Part shown: in pieces, positions 18,240 to 29,436 of the stretch | How positions within the stretch are numbered: position 1 is the first letter of the stretch | Layout: each line of letters begins with the position of its first letter | Assembly (NCBI GenBank): GCA_016214855.1 | Contig: JACRMT010000004.1 | Location: forward strand, 434,001 to 498,000 | Direction of reading: 5' to 3' | DNA length: 64,000 nt | From: Nitrospirota bacterium | GTDB taxonomy: Bacteria; Nitrospirota; Thermodesulfovibrionia; Thermodesulfovibrionales; UBA6898 | Position numbers and translations under genes: made by a program | Notes under the pieces: generated by a model | Databases searched by the model: none | What the model saw: only the letters and a program-made list of their open reading frames with translations | What the model was told of the DNA's origin: nothing

Positions 18240-18701
18240 TCAGGAAAGCCTATAAATCATTTCCCGAACCCGGTCAGCATGGGATCTGGTTTCTGAGACG
18301 AGCTTCTGCAATGACATAAGGAGAGGTGAGTCAGAAGTAGCAGGCAATGTCTTTGTAAGGAAACTTTCCAAAACAGTTTCTTCCAAGTGTAGCGCGGCTG
18401 ATAGGGCTTCCCGGATTGTAACCGGTCCCTCCGTAATCCTGCTGTATATCGTTGCAGCAAGGAAAAGGGCCTCTTTCATATCTGGGAGCAACGACGCTTT
18501 CAGATCGGCTGCCACCTTGCCATCCCTGAAAAAGCCTCGCGCAATAATCAATACACTAATATGCTGCTCTTCTTCCCTGGCGAGGTCCTCCCAAAAAACT
18601 GCAGTTTCCGGAAATAACGTAGCATACTTTTTATAGATTCGGCAGCAAAGCGTCTCCATATCAATGCAGGCCTTTAGCTCACCGGGCAGATTATCCTGCA
18701 T
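18240..18701 (-). CDS. Ferritin-like (rubrerythrin-type) helical protein
   Basis: 153 aa from the ATG at 18701, preceded by GGAGG eight bases upstream; a TTG at 18809 would add 36 residues without a ribosome-binding site. All-helical. The ETLCCRIYKKYATLFPETAVFWEDLAREEEQH region has the spaced Glu and E-x-x-H pattern of ferritin-like di-iron proteins, with a second helical pair ending ETRSHADRV. Likely iron or peroxide chemistry, but the exact family is not certain. Confidence 0.6.
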   Translation of the reverse strand: MQDNLPGELKACIDMETLCCRIYKKYATLFPETAVFWEDLAREEEQHISVLIIARGFFRDGKVAADLKASLLPDMKEALFLAATIYSRITEGPVTIREALSAALHLEETVLESFLTKTLPATSDSPLLMSLQKLVSETRSHADRVREMIYRLS

Positions 18702-18978
18702 TAATATGACCCTCCGCAACAGAGATTCCGCAGTCCCTTCCAGTATTGATCTCCGGTTCAAACATGCCTTATCAATATGTTTTTTCCATAATATATTTCT
18801 TGTCGCCAAAAGTTTGCATAACCAATTACCGCCATTTTACCAGATGGCAGGATCAAAAAAATGTAAGGAGAATTACCACCTTTAGCTTCATGCAGGCAAA
18901 CTTAAATTACTTAAATTTACCGGGCAGCAGTCGAGCTGTGATATGTTATCATTATAGCCAGAGAGGTAGAAACTCCTG

Positions 18979-19350
18979 ATGGACAGAGCAATTTCAAGAG
19001 ACCATATGACATACAAAAGCATGGTTATTATAACGTTTCTGGCTCTCACAGGATTATTCGGCTGCTTTATGGTTTTTCCGCCTTCTGCAAAGGCAGAACC
19101 TCGCTGGCTGCTTATGGCCCGCCATGGCGACTGTGTAGAAATCGAAAGCTTGAAAAGAAAAATACCAGACTTGGGTGATATTAATGATCCATTTTCTTTT
19201 ATCAGGTTCATGAATGAGAAGGGACATCGGGCAGATTCTAACGAACTGCCTGCGGGCAAAGGAAGGGCTGTAGAGGTAAGCGTGCCGGAACTGCAGTTAT
19301 TCCTGCTATTTGTGACATCCGAGATGTGCCAACAGACCGGAGCAGAGTAG
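18979..19350 (+). CDS. Hypothetical exported protein
   Basis: 123 aa with a hydrophobic export segment (about 12-38, ending SAKAEP). The mature part has WLLMARHGDCVEIESLKRKIPDL and a possible Cys pair. No family recognised. It is followed after four bases by a lipoprotein gene, so the two probably work together. Confidence 0.6.
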   Translation: MDRAISRDHMTYKSMVIITFLALTGLFGCFMVFPPSAKAEPRWLLMARHGDCVEIESLKRKIPDLGDINDPFSFIRFMNEKGHRADSNELPAGKGRAVEVSVPELQLFLLFVTSEMCQQTGAE

Positions 19351-19354
19351 TTGC

Positions 19355-20092
19355 ATGAGGCTTGGCATGTCACCATTCCGAAACTGTGGCACAAATGTAT
19401 CCAAGCCAGCGTTGTCATCGGCGGTCAGCATTCTCTTGAGGTGCTGGCTGCCAGCTGCATTTGCCACCATAGTAACTCTCTCTGTCACCGCGTGCCACAC
19501 CTCAACGAAAAAGCTGGATGAAGCGATTATATATAACGGCCCAAAATTCAAGCTAAAACTTGTTCGATACCACGAAAATCTTCCGCTTCATTATACAGGC
19601 GAAGTTTTTCGCGTTCAGTGTTCTTCAGACAAGACTGCTAACTCCCCCGGGCATAATATGCAGGATCCCGGCTGGGTGACGCTGGGCAACGGAAGCGCGA
19701 TTGGATCAAAAAGTGCTGTCGAACTTGCGGCACGTGAGAGCTCAAATTATCGAGTTGTGAGCGACGATATCCTGGTCTGGACAGGCAACGGATTGAACGT
19801 CAGTTTCGATGCCTGCGGTGTGTTCAGAGGATGGTATCCTTCATCTCTTCCGGAAACACTCATTAATCCTGTAGAAAAGCCCGACTATTGTGCTCCAAAG
19901 GGCAAGGTTGACTGCCGCAACTACGATTTCATGGACGATCGTCGTCCTATTTTTGAGGATATTCGAGTTACCGAAAAAGGTTCAATTTCCTTTATTGTCC
20001 TTTCGAGGGCTTTCAAGAATGACCAACGCTTTCTCGTCCGGAGCGACGATTACGGACGCAGCTGGTCATTCTTGCACGAACAAGTGAAGTGA
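19355..20092 (+). CDS. Hypothetical lipoprotein
   Basis: 245 aa. Long N-terminal region, then a membrane segment and lipobox LSVTAC (Cys at about 47). The mature part has paired Cys and a YGRSWSFLHE segment near the end, reminiscent of sialidase-type Asp-box turns but with only one copy. Function unknown. A weak start site suggests the true start may be an internal Met. Confidence 0.6.
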   Translation: MRLGMSPFRNCGTNVSKPALSSAVSILLRCWLPAAFATIVTLSVTACHTSTKKLDEAIIYNGPKFKLKLVRYHENLPLHYTGEVFRVQCSSDKTANSPGHNMQDPGWVTLGNGSAIGSKSAVELAARESSNYRVVSDDILVWTGNGLNVSFDACGVFRGWYPSSLPETLINPVEKPDYCAPKGKVDCRNYDFMDDRRPIFEDIRVTEKGSISFIVLSRAFKNDQRFLVRSDDYGRSWSFLHEQVK

Positions 20093-20172
20093 CAGTGCTC
20101 GCGGCAAGCTGCCGCTATTTTGCTCACACAGCCCAGAGTTTAGTTGCTGCGTCTCGTAACACTGATAAATAA

Positions 20173-20940
20173 TCATCTAACCAAAATGGTCATGACAAGC
20201 ATATCATCTTTTGGTTCGGCGTGGTTCCTTTTTATCGCTTCTTCAATCAGAGCATCGTTCAATGCGACACTGGAAAGATGGGAATTGATTGCGATAAACT
20301 TCCCGAGATTATCGATTCCATTGGACATACTCTCTCCCCATCCGTCATCAATCAAACCATCGGTATAGAGAACAACTTTATCACCTGAGTGCAGTGTTCG
20401 CTTATGTAAAGAACAGGCCGGGTACAATGGATGCTGGAGACCAAGAAATGTTGTTTCTGAGGATAACATCTCTGTGGTTCTTCGTCTATGATCATAGTAG
20501 AGGACCGGAGGATGCGCAGCTCCCGTCATTTCCATCTCGAGTGTTTCAGTGTTGAGAAAAATTGCGCAAAACGTCGTGAAAATTCCGGAATTTGACAGGC
20601 GACGACACAAAAACTCATTCAGCGTCTGAAGCAGATCGCATGGATCGATATGGTGCGGACAATGGCTAAGCACAAAGGTATTGACCCGGGCGGCATAAAA
20701 TGCTGAGGCAATGTCATGCCCTACTGCATCGCACATGCAGAGAATAAGCCTCTTTTCGCCTAAAGTAAGGATGCTGCAGTAGTCCCCGCCAATTTTGTTT
20801 CTGGGGCGCGCCTTTATGGCAATATCAAAGCGATCACTGGAATAATCCTCAGGCAGAAAACTGTAATGTACCAAGGCGGCAGTGTTCAGATCCTGTTCAT
20901 CCACGGAAAAGAAACCTCCGGCAATTACTGTCGCACTCAA
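20173..20940 (-). CDS. SpoIIE/RsbU-type PP2C serine phosphatase
   Basis: About 255 aa, cytoplasmic. The PPM motifs are visible: IGGDYCSIL (metal-binding Gly-Asp), CDAVGHDIASAF, GAAHPPVLYY, LYTDGLIDD (metal-binding Asp) and EPKDDMLVMTI. Such proteins dephosphorylate anti-sigma-factor antagonists, but no sensor domain or partner is present here. The start appears to be TTG at 20940, 15 bases after the upstream gene ends; no clear ribosome-binding site. Confidence 0.85.
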   Translation of the reverse strand: MSATVIAGGFFSVDEQDLNTAALVHYSFLPEDYSSDRFDIAIKARPRNKIGGDYCSILTLGEKRLILCMCDAVGHDIASAFYAARVNTFVLSHCPHHIDPCDLLQTLNEFLCRRLSNSGIFTTFCAIFLNTETLEMEMTGAAHPPVLYYDHRRRTTEMLSSETTFLGLQHPLYPACSLHKRTLHSGDKVVLYTDGLIDDGWGESMSNGIDNLGKFIAINSHLSSVALNDALIEEAIKRNHAEPKDDMLVMTILVR

Positions 20941-20955
20941 AATCGGTTTCGATAG

Positions 20956-21687
20956 TCATACACTCTTTTCCCCCTGTCCGGTGGTCACTGCCCGTTCACC
21001 TTCCTGAAGCGAACTCTTCTGAAGATGAGGAAACAGGGGCCTCAGCCTCAAGATATTATTCCTCTCAATCCACAGGGGCAGAAGAAAAAAGATAGCCACC
21101 ATAACGACTCCAAAAGAAATGGCAACTCCTGTATTCACAACAAGTATAGTTCCGAAATAATTATAAACAAATGCCAGAGGGACAAATCCAACCAGGGTTG
21201 CCAAAGCAAAACTTCTGAGAGACATCATCGTAAGACCGGCCCCATAACTGATGATGTCAAACGAAATAACAGGCATAATACGCGAAAAGACAACAACCTT
21301 GAACAGTAACTTATCGGAGCAGGCCGTACAGAAATTGATGTGCCCGCCAAGGAAGCGTTCTATAATGTCTCTTCCGAGGAGACGTGCAATGGAGAAACTG
21401 ATAATCGCACCAGCGGTCGTACCCAATACCGAATAAATCGTACCAAGCACAGGGCCGAAATATGCGCCCGCAGCAACTTCCATCGGCATATTGGGAAATG
21501 GACTGAGTTCCGTTACTGCCATCAGTGCAATATATACGAGCGGAGCGAAGGACCCCGACGATGAAAGCACCTGAAGGACACGGTCCTGGCTGACATACGA
21601 TGACAGTTTCCAGTGATACTCCACCATGAAAAGAATCACAACAAGCGCTGCCAGTGCAAGACCTTTTATTATCCTGCGGCGTCCCAT
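20956..21687 (-). CDS. TVP38/DedA-family (VTT domain) membrane protein
   Basis: 243 aa, about five membrane segments. The VTT region is seen as ELSPFPNMPMEVAAGAYFGPVLGTIYSVLGTTAGAIISFSIARLLGRD. The family acts in lipid flipping or membrane homeostasis. A second protein of the same family is encoded at 50809-51534. Confidence 0.85.
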   Translation of the reverse strand: MGRRRIIKGLALAALVVILFMVEYHWKLSSYVSQDRVLQVLSSSGSFAPLVYIALMAVTELSPFPNMPMEVAAGAYFGPVLGTIYSVLGTTAGAIISFSIARLLGRDIIERFLGGHINFCTACSDKLLFKVVVFSRIMPVISFDIISYGAGLTMMSLRSFALATLVGFVPLAFVYNYFGTILVVNTGVAISFGVVMVAIFFLLPLWIERNNILRLRPLFPHLQKSSLQEGERAVTTGQGEKSV

Positions 21688-21711
21688 CAGTGGCTACAAA
21701 ATGATCTTGAT

Positions 21712-23442
<1,731 letters not shown>

Positions 23443-23468
23443 CTACCAGAAATTATGGCTAACAATAT

Positions 23469-23482
23469 GTATGAGAGCTTAC
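23469..23482. promoter_or_regulatory. GTA-N8-TAC palindrome, site 4
   Basis: GTATG-AGAG-CTTAC, 93 bases upstream of the pgi start on the minus strand. It shares the AGAG-CTTACA core with site 1. Confidence 0.5.
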
Positions 23483-23546
23483 AGTATCAGAATTTTATCA
23501 TGGTCACTGAATAGCAACATTTATAAACAAGGCTCTTACTGAAAAA

Positions 23547-23560
23547 GTAAGTTCCCTTAC
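23547..23560. promoter_or_regulatory. GTA-N8-TAC palindrome, site 5 (perfect)
   Basis: GTAAG-TTCC-CTTAC is a perfect 5+5 palindrome, 110 bases upstream of the HMA/YtkA/LOG/trxB operon. An overlapping CTTAC starts at 23535, so two half-sites face each other on both sides of GTAAG. Confidence 0.55.
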
Positions 23561-23669
23561 AGATTAATTAGCGAGGGGGCGTTACATTTTAATCAGAGAT
23601 GATTGGGACTGGGCAGAAGCTGATTCAACAATTGGTCTAAGCCGTATATAATGGAGGAAAGGAATTGTC

Positions 23670-23903
23670 ATGAAAAAGCTGCTTTTATCCGTAGAAAAGG
23701 ATTATTGTTCGGAATGTTCTCTGGCTCTGACAAGATTTATCGGAAACATGGATGGTATTGATTCTCTTGGCATAGAAAACGGTTCCATAGCAATTGTCTT
23801 TGACGAATCGAAAATATCCGCAGCAACGTTGGTCGAAATAGCAGAGGAAAACATTCGCAGATTCGGTTATAGTCTGCTGAACGCGGATGTCAATAATATT
23901 TAG
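23670..23903 (+). CDS. Small HMA-like metal-binding protein
   Basis: 77 aa with the ferredoxin-like fold of heavy-metal-associated domains. CSEC at about 14-17 replaces the usual CxxC, followed by LTRFIGNMDGIDSLGIENGSIAIVFDE and a second helix. It may act as a cytoplasmic copper chaperone. A good site (GAGGAAAGGAATT) precedes the ATG. First gene of a four-gene operon. Confidence 0.75.
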   Translation: MKKLLLSVEKDYCSECSLALTRFIGNMDGIDSLGIENGSIAIVFDESKISAATLVEIAEENIRRFGYSLLNADVNNI

Positions 23904-23922
23904 AACTTCTGGAGGAATTCCT

Positions 23923-24318
23923 ATGAAAGCAATCAGCAATATCGTCCTGACAGCAGTCGTGTTATTATCGATCGGCATCGCACATGGTAAGGATTACGAG
24001 ATCAATAAAGTTGTGGGCGGTTGCAATGTTGTGATGAAAAGCGACAAGAATCCACCGGTTGCAGGGGATAATAATGTCAGTGTGGATATTACCGATATAT
24101 CCGGCAACCGTGTCAGTGATCCAATAGTAGTCGTCGAATATTCCAGACCGGCGAGAAGCGGCATGCCTCCGATGAACTATACGGCTGATACCGTTATGAA
24201 GAACGGGAAATTTGTAGGTAAAATGAGCCTTTCCCTACCAGGCCCCTGGAACATAACAATAAAAATAATTCGGGGCGGGGAAACAGCGCTGGCGCGACTC
24301 ACGGTTGACGTTGAATAA
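23923..24318 (+). CDS. YtkA/FixH-like periplasmic protein
   Basis: 131 aa from the ATG at 23923, after GGAGG. Signal peptide 1-21 (ends AHGKDY). A beta-sandwich module with [19 protein letters not shown]-like features and [10 protein letters not shown] near the end, as in YtkA-like domains. It probably handles copper or acts as a periplasmic chaperone; exact role unknown. Confidence 0.7.
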   Translation: MKAISNIVLTAVVLLSIGIAHGKDYEINKVVGGCNVVMKSDKNPPVAGDNNVSVDITDISGNRVSDPIVVVEYSRPARSGMPPMNYTADTVMKNGKFVGKMSLSLPGPWNITIKIIRGGETALARLTVDVE

Positions 24319-24344
24319 GGGAATTCTTTCAGGGAGGTGTTTGC

Positions 24345-24971
24345 ATGGATGCGCACTACAGGGTAGTAATTTTCGGATCAGCGAGAATCAGGGAGGGTGA
24401 TCCCGCTTATAGAGATATTTACGAGATTGCGCGGGGATTGGCTGAATCCGGATTCGACATTGTGACAGGAGGCGGTCCGGGCATTATGCAAGCGGCCAAT
24501 GCAGGACACAAGAGTGCGGCAAATGGCACACATTCGATCGGACTGCGCATAGCGCTTCCTTTTGAGCAGGAAACCAATAAATTTCTCGATATCAAGCAGG
24601 ATTTTGACAGATTCAGTAGCAGGCTGGACTCTTTTGCTTCACTTTCGGATGCGATAATCGTGGCGCCTGGAGGCATAGGCACTTTGCTTGAATTCTTTTA
24701 TTCCTGGCAACTTATTCAGGTGCATCAGATGTGTGAGACGCCGATTATTCTGTATGGCAATATGTGGACTACTCTTCTGACTTGGTTGAAAACAGAGGTT
24801 TTGGGAAAAGAGCTATTCAGCGGTACCGATCTTCACAATATCTTTCATGTCACCTCCGTTGAGCGAGTCCTCAGTCTTATCAGGCAAATTCATGAAGACC
24901 GTTTACACATGGAGCATGTATGTGTAAATTATGACAAATACCGCGTCGAGTTTGAAAAAGCGAAGGGGTGA
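24345..24971 (+). CDS. LOG family protein (Rossmann-like)
   Basis: 208 aa. It carries the LOG/lysine-decarboxylase-like motifs [13 protein letters not shown] (about 45-57) and [11 protein letters not shown] (about 107-117, a form of PGGxGTxxE). Family members hydrolyse nucleoside 5'-monophosphates to free base and ribose 5-phosphate. Good ribosome-binding site (GGGAGGTG). Three bases separate it from trxB. Confidence 0.88.
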   Translation: MDAHYRVVIFGSARIREGDPAYRDIYEIARGLAESGFDIVTGGGPGIMQAANAGHKSAANGTHSIGLRIALPFEQETNKFLDIKQDFDRFSSRLDSFASLSDAIIVAPGGIGTLLEFFYSWQLIQVHQMCETPIILYGNMWTTLLTWLKTEVLGKELFSGTDLHNIFHVTSVERVLSLIRQIHEDRLHMEHVCVNYDKYRVEFEKAKG

Positions 24972-24974
24972 CCA

Positions 24975-25925
24975 ATGAATGATGAAATCCACAGAATTCT
25001 TATCATAGGGTCTGGTCCTGCGGGCCTGACTGCTGCAATCTATGCTGCAAGAGCCCAACTTGCTCCTGTAGTAATAGAGGGTATTGAGTCCGGTGGCCAG
25101 CTTCTAACGACTTCCGATGTTGAAAACTATCCGGGGTTTCCCGAAGCGGTCACAGGCCAAGACCTTATGGACGCAATGCGCAAGCAGGCATTGCGATTTG
25201 GAACTGTGTTGATCCCCGAGATGGTTGAAAAGATAAATTTTCTTGAAAAACCTTTTAGGATATGGACAGATGGGCAGAAAATACTGACTGCCCGTTCTAT
25301 CATAATCGCTACAGGATCATCTCATAAGTGGCTGGGGCTTGAGGCAGAAGTGAGACTTCGTGGCCGCGGCGTCAGTGCCTGCGCGACCTGCGATGGCTAT
25401 TTTTTCCGTGGAAAAGAGGTTATTGTCGTTGGGGGTGGAGACACTGCCATGGAGGAGGCCCTTTTTCTCGCTCGTCTCTGTTCCAAAGTAACGATTGTTC
25501 ACCGAAGGAATCAGTTCCGGGCGTCAAAGATAATGAGCGACCGGGTCGTCATGCATCCCAAAATAACGGTCATATGGGACAGCGTCGTGAACGCTATCCA
25601 TGGAGAGGCTGAAACGACCGGCGTAACTGGAATTGAGACAAAGAATCTGGTGACAGGAGCAACAGAAACACTTGAGTGCTCAGGAGTTTTCATAGCGATC
25701 GGACGGAACCCTAATACTAAGCTTTTCAGTGGTGATCTCGATATAGACAGAAATGGTTATCTGGTAACTAAACCGGGGACTACAAATACAAGCGTCGAAG
25801 GTGTTTTTGCCTGCGGTGAGGTACAGGACAATATCTATCGGCAGGCCATAACTTCAGCCGCGAGCGGTGCCATGGCAGCTATCGATGCCGAGCATTGGCT
25901 GGAAATGTGCGGATACTGCGGGTGA
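24975..25925 (+). CDS. trxB: Thioredoxin reductase
   Basis: 316 aa. FAD motif GSGPAGLTAAIYAARA, the redox-active CATC (about 136-139) followed by DGYFF, the NADPH motif GGGDTAMEEALFL with HRRNQFRASK, and the C-terminal GVFACGEVQDNIYRQAITSAASGAMAA. It reduces thioredoxin with NADPH. It links to the redoxin and selenoprotein genes elsewhere in the window. Confidence 0.95.
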   Translation: MNDEIHRILIIGSGPAGLTAAIYAARAQLAPVVIEGIESGGQLLTTSDVENYPGFPEAVTGQDLMDAMRKQALRFGTVLIPEMVEKINFLEKPFRIWTDGQKILTARSIIIATGSSHKWLGLEAEVRLRGRGVSACATCDGYFFRGKEVIVVGGGDTAMEEALFLARLCSKVTIVHRRNQFRASKIMSDRVVMHPKITVIWDSVVNAIHGEAETTGVTGIETKNLVTGATETLECSGVFIAIGRNPNTKLFSGDLDIDRNGYLVTKPGTTNTSVEGVFACGEVQDNIYRQAITSAASGAMAAIDAEHWLEMCGYCG

Positions 25926-25927
25926 TA

Positions 25928-25960
25928 GTCAGAAATCGATATCGACCTGAAGCGAATCCA
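25928..25960 (-). repeat. 33-base copy of the 3' end of the AhpD-like gene
   Basis: Identical over 33 bases to 43325-43357. Read on the minus strand it encodes the last residues FLDSLQVDIDF and the stop of the AhpD-like protein at 43326. It follows trxB immediately and is probably the stub of a lost second copy. Confidence 0.75.
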
Positions 25961-25994
25961 AAAACCTGCAGGAGATCATTCTTCAGAATCGCCC

Positions 25995-26993
25995 CTACTT
26001 CAGCATATACAACAGCAGCAAATTGGCCACATAGACCATGAGAATTCCCATGGAATCCCATGCCACAAACAATCTCTTCTTCTCTGCACGGTAGGTCAGT
26101 CCGATAATCGCAATAGTGGTCATTGCAATAGCCGCCAATGCCGATATTATGTGATTAGGATTTGTATATGACAGCAGAGGGCCTTTGAGAAAGAGAATGT
26201 CGTCAAGTGCAAGGATAAAGATATTGAAGATATTGCTGCCGAAGAGATTGCCGATTGCAAGATCAACAGCCCCCATCCTGACAGCAGTGATCGAGACGAC
26301 GACCTCCGGCAGAGAAGTTGAAACAGCAATAAAGATATTGCCGACAAAAGTCTGGCCCAATCCGGTTGACACTGCTATACCTTCTCCGATTTTCGGGAGA
26401 AAAATGGCTGCGATGATCACAATGAGTGCATTTATGGCGTAGTTCATTACAGCCGTCTTTATACTGATATCTTTGTACTGCAATTCCTCCGCCATTTCTT
26501 TCAGAAATTCCGCTATCTTTCGTCTTTCGTAAGTGAAAACCAGTCTCATGGCAATAAAATAGATCATCACAAAGAGGAAGCTGTATGAACCTAACCAGCC
26601 GATGGGCGATAACTGATCTCTCAGAAACATACTGACGCATACTATGCTCAAGAGAAGAAGTCCGAAAGCTGCTGAGAGCACATGCCCCTGATGCGCCTTG
26701 GTGGATATTGGTGAGGGACGATACATGGTATCCAGGATTGCGAGGATAAACATATTAAAGACACAACTGCCTAACACATCACCCACTGCGATATCAGGAA
26801 CTCCGGCATACGTCACAGAGCCTATTCCTGTAACAAGTTCCGGGAGAGAGGTAATAGAGGCCATGAGCACAATGCCGATCCAGGCCCTGCCAAGCCCTGT
26901 CTTTTCAGCTATCATATCGCCGTACTTCGACAGTCTTGTGCCGGAATAGACGATAGCAGCAGTGCAGACAAAGAATTCGAGCCAGAGAAGCAT
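25995..26993 (-). CDS. Calcium/sodium antiporter-type membrane protein
   Basis: 332 aa, ten or so membrane helices arranged as two inverted halves. Each half has the signature of the CaCA/YrbG family: SITSLPELVTGIGSV with VGDVLGSCVFNM in the first, and AVSTSLPEVVVSITAVR with AIGNLFGSNIFNI in the second. It exchanges Ca2+ or Na+ across the inner membrane. Confidence 0.93.
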   Translation of the reverse strand: MLLWLEFFVCTAAIVYSGTRLSKYGDMIAEKTGLGRAWIGIVLMASITSLPELVTGIGSVTYAGVPDIAVGDVLGSCVFNMFILAILDTMYRPSPISTKAHQGHVLSAAFGLLLLSIVCVSMFLRDQLSPIGWLGSYSFLFVMIYFIAMRLVFTYERRKIAEFLKEMAEELQYKDISIKTAVMNYAINALIVIIAAIFLPKIGEGIAVSTGLGQTFVGNIFIAVSTSLPEVVVSITAVRMGAVDLAIGNLFGSNIFNIFILALDDILFLKGPLLSYTNPNHIISALAAIAMTTIAIIGLTYRAEKKRLFVAWDSMGILMVYVANLLLLYMLK

Positions 26994-27159
26994 TGTTTTA
27001 TTCCTTCATTACCGTTTGTTAGCCAGAGATGCTCATGTCAGTGTATTGAGGATTTTTCTATGCAGCTGCTTCTGGTTATGATAACATCAATTCATGAAAG
27101 TCACTAATTGCCAGCATGGCATAGTAATTAGTTGGCCAATAAAATAAAAGGAGGAATCT

Positions 27160-27546
27160 ATGAACAGTAACATCCAGGACAACAAAGCCACCGCAACGGC
27201 CTTCTACGATCTTGCATTCAATCAAAAGCGCCCGGACGAGGCAGTGGCTCGCTATGTTGGGAAAACGTACATACAACACAACCCTAACTTCGCCGATGGA
27301 CCGCAAGCATTTATTGATGCTGTAAAGGCATGGGTCGGTGCTTGCCCTTCCCTACGCACTGAAGTCAAGCGCATCATTGCCGAGGACGATTTCGTTGTTA
27401 CTCACGTGTTTATCAAACAACACGAAAAAGATATGGGAACTGCGGCAATTGACATCTTTCGGTTTGAGAATGGAAAGATTGTAGAACACTGGGACGTGAC
27501 CTCGGCAATCCCAGAAAAATCAGCGAATAACAATACGATGTTTTAG
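27160..27546 (+). CDS. SnoaL-like/NTF2-like protein
   Basis: 128 aa. It has the cone-shaped fold signs YIQHNPNFADGPQAF and IDIFRFENGKIVEHWDV, typical of SnoaL-like polyketide-cyclase-related proteins. Substrate unknown. Strong AAAGGAGG ribosome-binding site. Possibly co-transcribed with the DsbA-like gene after an 8-base gap. Confidence 0.85.
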   Translation: MNSNIQDNKATATAFYDLAFNQKRPDEAVARYVGKTYIQHNPNFADGPQAFIDAVKAWVGACPSLRTEVKRIIAEDDFVVTHVFIKQHEKDMGTAAIDIFRFENGKIVEHWDVTSAIPEKSANNNTMF

Positions 27547-27554
27547 CCAAAGAA

Positions 27555-28220
27555 ATGGTAGAGCGCAACGAAAGGCAGAATATGATCCTGCTATATGTGA
27601 TGGATCCTCACTGCGGGTGGTGTTTCGGATTTGGTGCGGTGATCGGGAAGCTATTTGAGCACTACCGCGCCGATGATCGGATCAAATTCGATGTGCTACC
27701 TGGTGGATTGTTTGTCCCAAAGATCGCTACCTCAAAGGCTTTTGCCGCAGAAAAACGATCAATCTGCGAGCGCATTTCGCAGCTCGCTGACGTTACCGTC
27801 AGCGAGTCGTACTTTGCCGATGTTATCGGAGAGGGCGGTTACCTCGATAGTGAAGTACCCTGTCGTGTTATAAACACAGCGAATCACCTGCGTTCAGACC
27901 GCCTTATCTTATTCATGGAAGACCTTTTGGCGCAGGAGTTCATTCATGGCCGAAACATCTCAGACTTTGCAACCGCCGAACCCGTGATCGAGAAATTCGG
28001 CTTCGACCTATGTGAGTTCAGGACCGTCTTCGACTCCGCTCTCATGGCAAAAACTACCCATGCGAATTTCGGTCGCGCAAGAGCCATCACAGATGGCTAT
28101 CCGGTGCTGTTTGCAGTTACTGAGTCGGGCAACCTGAAGAGACTCGCGAAAGGCTTTGCGCCGTTTGACAGGCTGACGAAACGTATTGACGAGATTATTA
28201 GCGATGCACACGCGGCCTAA
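27555..28220 (+). CDS. DsbA-family (FrnE-like) thiol oxidoreductase
   Basis: 221 aa thioredoxin-fold protein with DPHCGWCFGF (CGWC active site at about 20-23), a helical insertion and the C-terminal TDGYPVLFAV cis-Pro-type segment. No signal peptide, so it is probably cytoplasmic like FrnE/2-hydroxychromene-2-carboxylate-isomerase relatives. An alternative ATG lies nine codons in. Its 3' end overlaps the opposing ClC gene by 23 bases. Confidence 0.85.
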   Translation: MVERNERQNMILLYVMDPHCGWCFGFGAVIGKLFEHYRADDRIKFDVLPGGLFVPKIATSKAFAAEKRSICERISQLADVTVSESYFADVIGEGGYLDSEVPCRVINTANHLRSDRLILFMEDLLAQEFIHGRNISDFATAEPVIEKFGFDLCEFRTVFDSALMAKTTHANFGRARAITDGYPVLFAVTESGNLKRLAKGFAPFDRLTKRIDEIISDAHAA

Positions 28221-29430
28221 CCCATTGCTCAACCGGCCGCCCAAAAAGCTCGACTGCCATAATGCTCGCAGAAATAGGGGTATTAGCGGCCCCGGCAAGA
28301 AGGCTTACCATACCTATTGCCGAAAATACCGACACATCGAACCCCGGCAGGCGACCAAGGAGATTTCCGGCTGTCGAGCCTACGAAAAAAATCGGGGTAA
28401 TAATCCCACCGCTGCCGCCGAAACTAAGAGTCACAGAGGTAGACAACATTTTCAGGACAGAGGCATACCAAGGGACTGGACTGCCTTCCACTGAGGTCTT
28501 GATCATTTCAAGACCAAGACCAAGATAACTCGTTGACATGAAAAATGTCAGGACTACAAGAGATAAACCCCCTATTAAAGCCTTCCATTCTTCTCTGATA
28601 GACATTTTCTTGCTGATACTTTCGAATAGTTTCAACATTTCTATGAACAAAAGAGAGAACACGCCAAAGAATATACCTGCCGCACAGACCTTCAGGAAAA
28701 ACAGACTGCTGAAGACGGGACTGAAATTAATTGGTTGATGGAAATATGCAACACCGAGAACTGACGATACCTGGTAGCCAACGATACCGGCGACAAAAGA
28801 CGGCAGAAGGACATCGTAAAGTAACCCTCCAACAAACAGGACCTCGACCCCGAATATGGCTCCGGCGATTGGTGTGCCAAAGACTGTCGCAAAACCTGCA
28901 CTAATTCCACAGATAACAAGCTTTCTTCGATCCCTCTTCCCAAATCTGAAGAGATCAGCAAAACCTGAACAAAGTGCAGCGCCGATCTGTGCAGCAGGCC
29001 CTTCTTTTCCGGCCGAGCCGCCGCAGGATATGGTGATTACTGTCGCAAGAAGTTTGACCGGTACTACGGAGAGCTTGATCGTTCCGGAATTCTGATGCAC
29101 GGCTTCGATGATTTTCTCCGTTCCATGGCCACGCGCGTCAGGCGCTAAATATTTTACCAACAGTGTGCTCGCGAGAAGACCAGCTGGGATGAGCAGATAA
29201 TAGTACGGGACACCTGATACAAGCGCTATACCTTTGTGAAGCAGCCCGAGAAAGACAGCAGTAGAAATGCCAACAATAATGCCAACGCAAGTAGCGAGAA
29301 AAAGCCACTTTAGAATACTGATAAAAAGAACTGACTCCTCAACGACATGCCTCTTCAATTTGTAATCCTCACGTTTTCTCACAGGAGTAATTCTTATAGA
29401 CATCGGATGGCATGTTCCTCTTTCCGCCAT
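28198..29430 (-). CDS. ClC-family chloride channel/transporter
   Basis: 410 aa with about ten membrane helices. Selectivity motifs: GKEGPAAQIGA, which carries the gating Glu and marks a transporter, and GGSGGIITPIFFVGS. No C-terminal CBS domains. The start codon region lies just after the dead VapC gene, seven bases apart. Confidence 0.92.
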   Translation of the reverse strand: MAERGTCHPMSIRITPVRKREDYKLKRHVVEESVLFISILKWLFLATCVGIIVGISTAVFLGLLHKGIALVSGVPYYYLLIPAGLLASTLLVKYLAPDARGHGTEKIIEAVHQNSGTIKLSVVPVKLLATVITISCGGSAGKEGPAAQIGAALCSGFADLFRFGKRDRRKLVICGISAGFATVFGTPIAGAIFGVEVLFVGGLLYDVLLPSFVAGIVGYQVSSVLGVAYFHQPINFSPVFSSLFFLKVCAAGIFFGVFSLLFIEMLKLFESISKKMSIREEWKALIGGLSLVVLTFFMSTSYLGLGLEMIKTSVEGSPVPWYASVLKMLSTSVTLSFGGSGGIITPIFFVGSTAGNLLGRLPGFDVSVFSAIGMVSLLAGAANTPISASIMAVELFGRPVEQWVRPRVHR

Positions 29431-29436
29431 TGGGTT

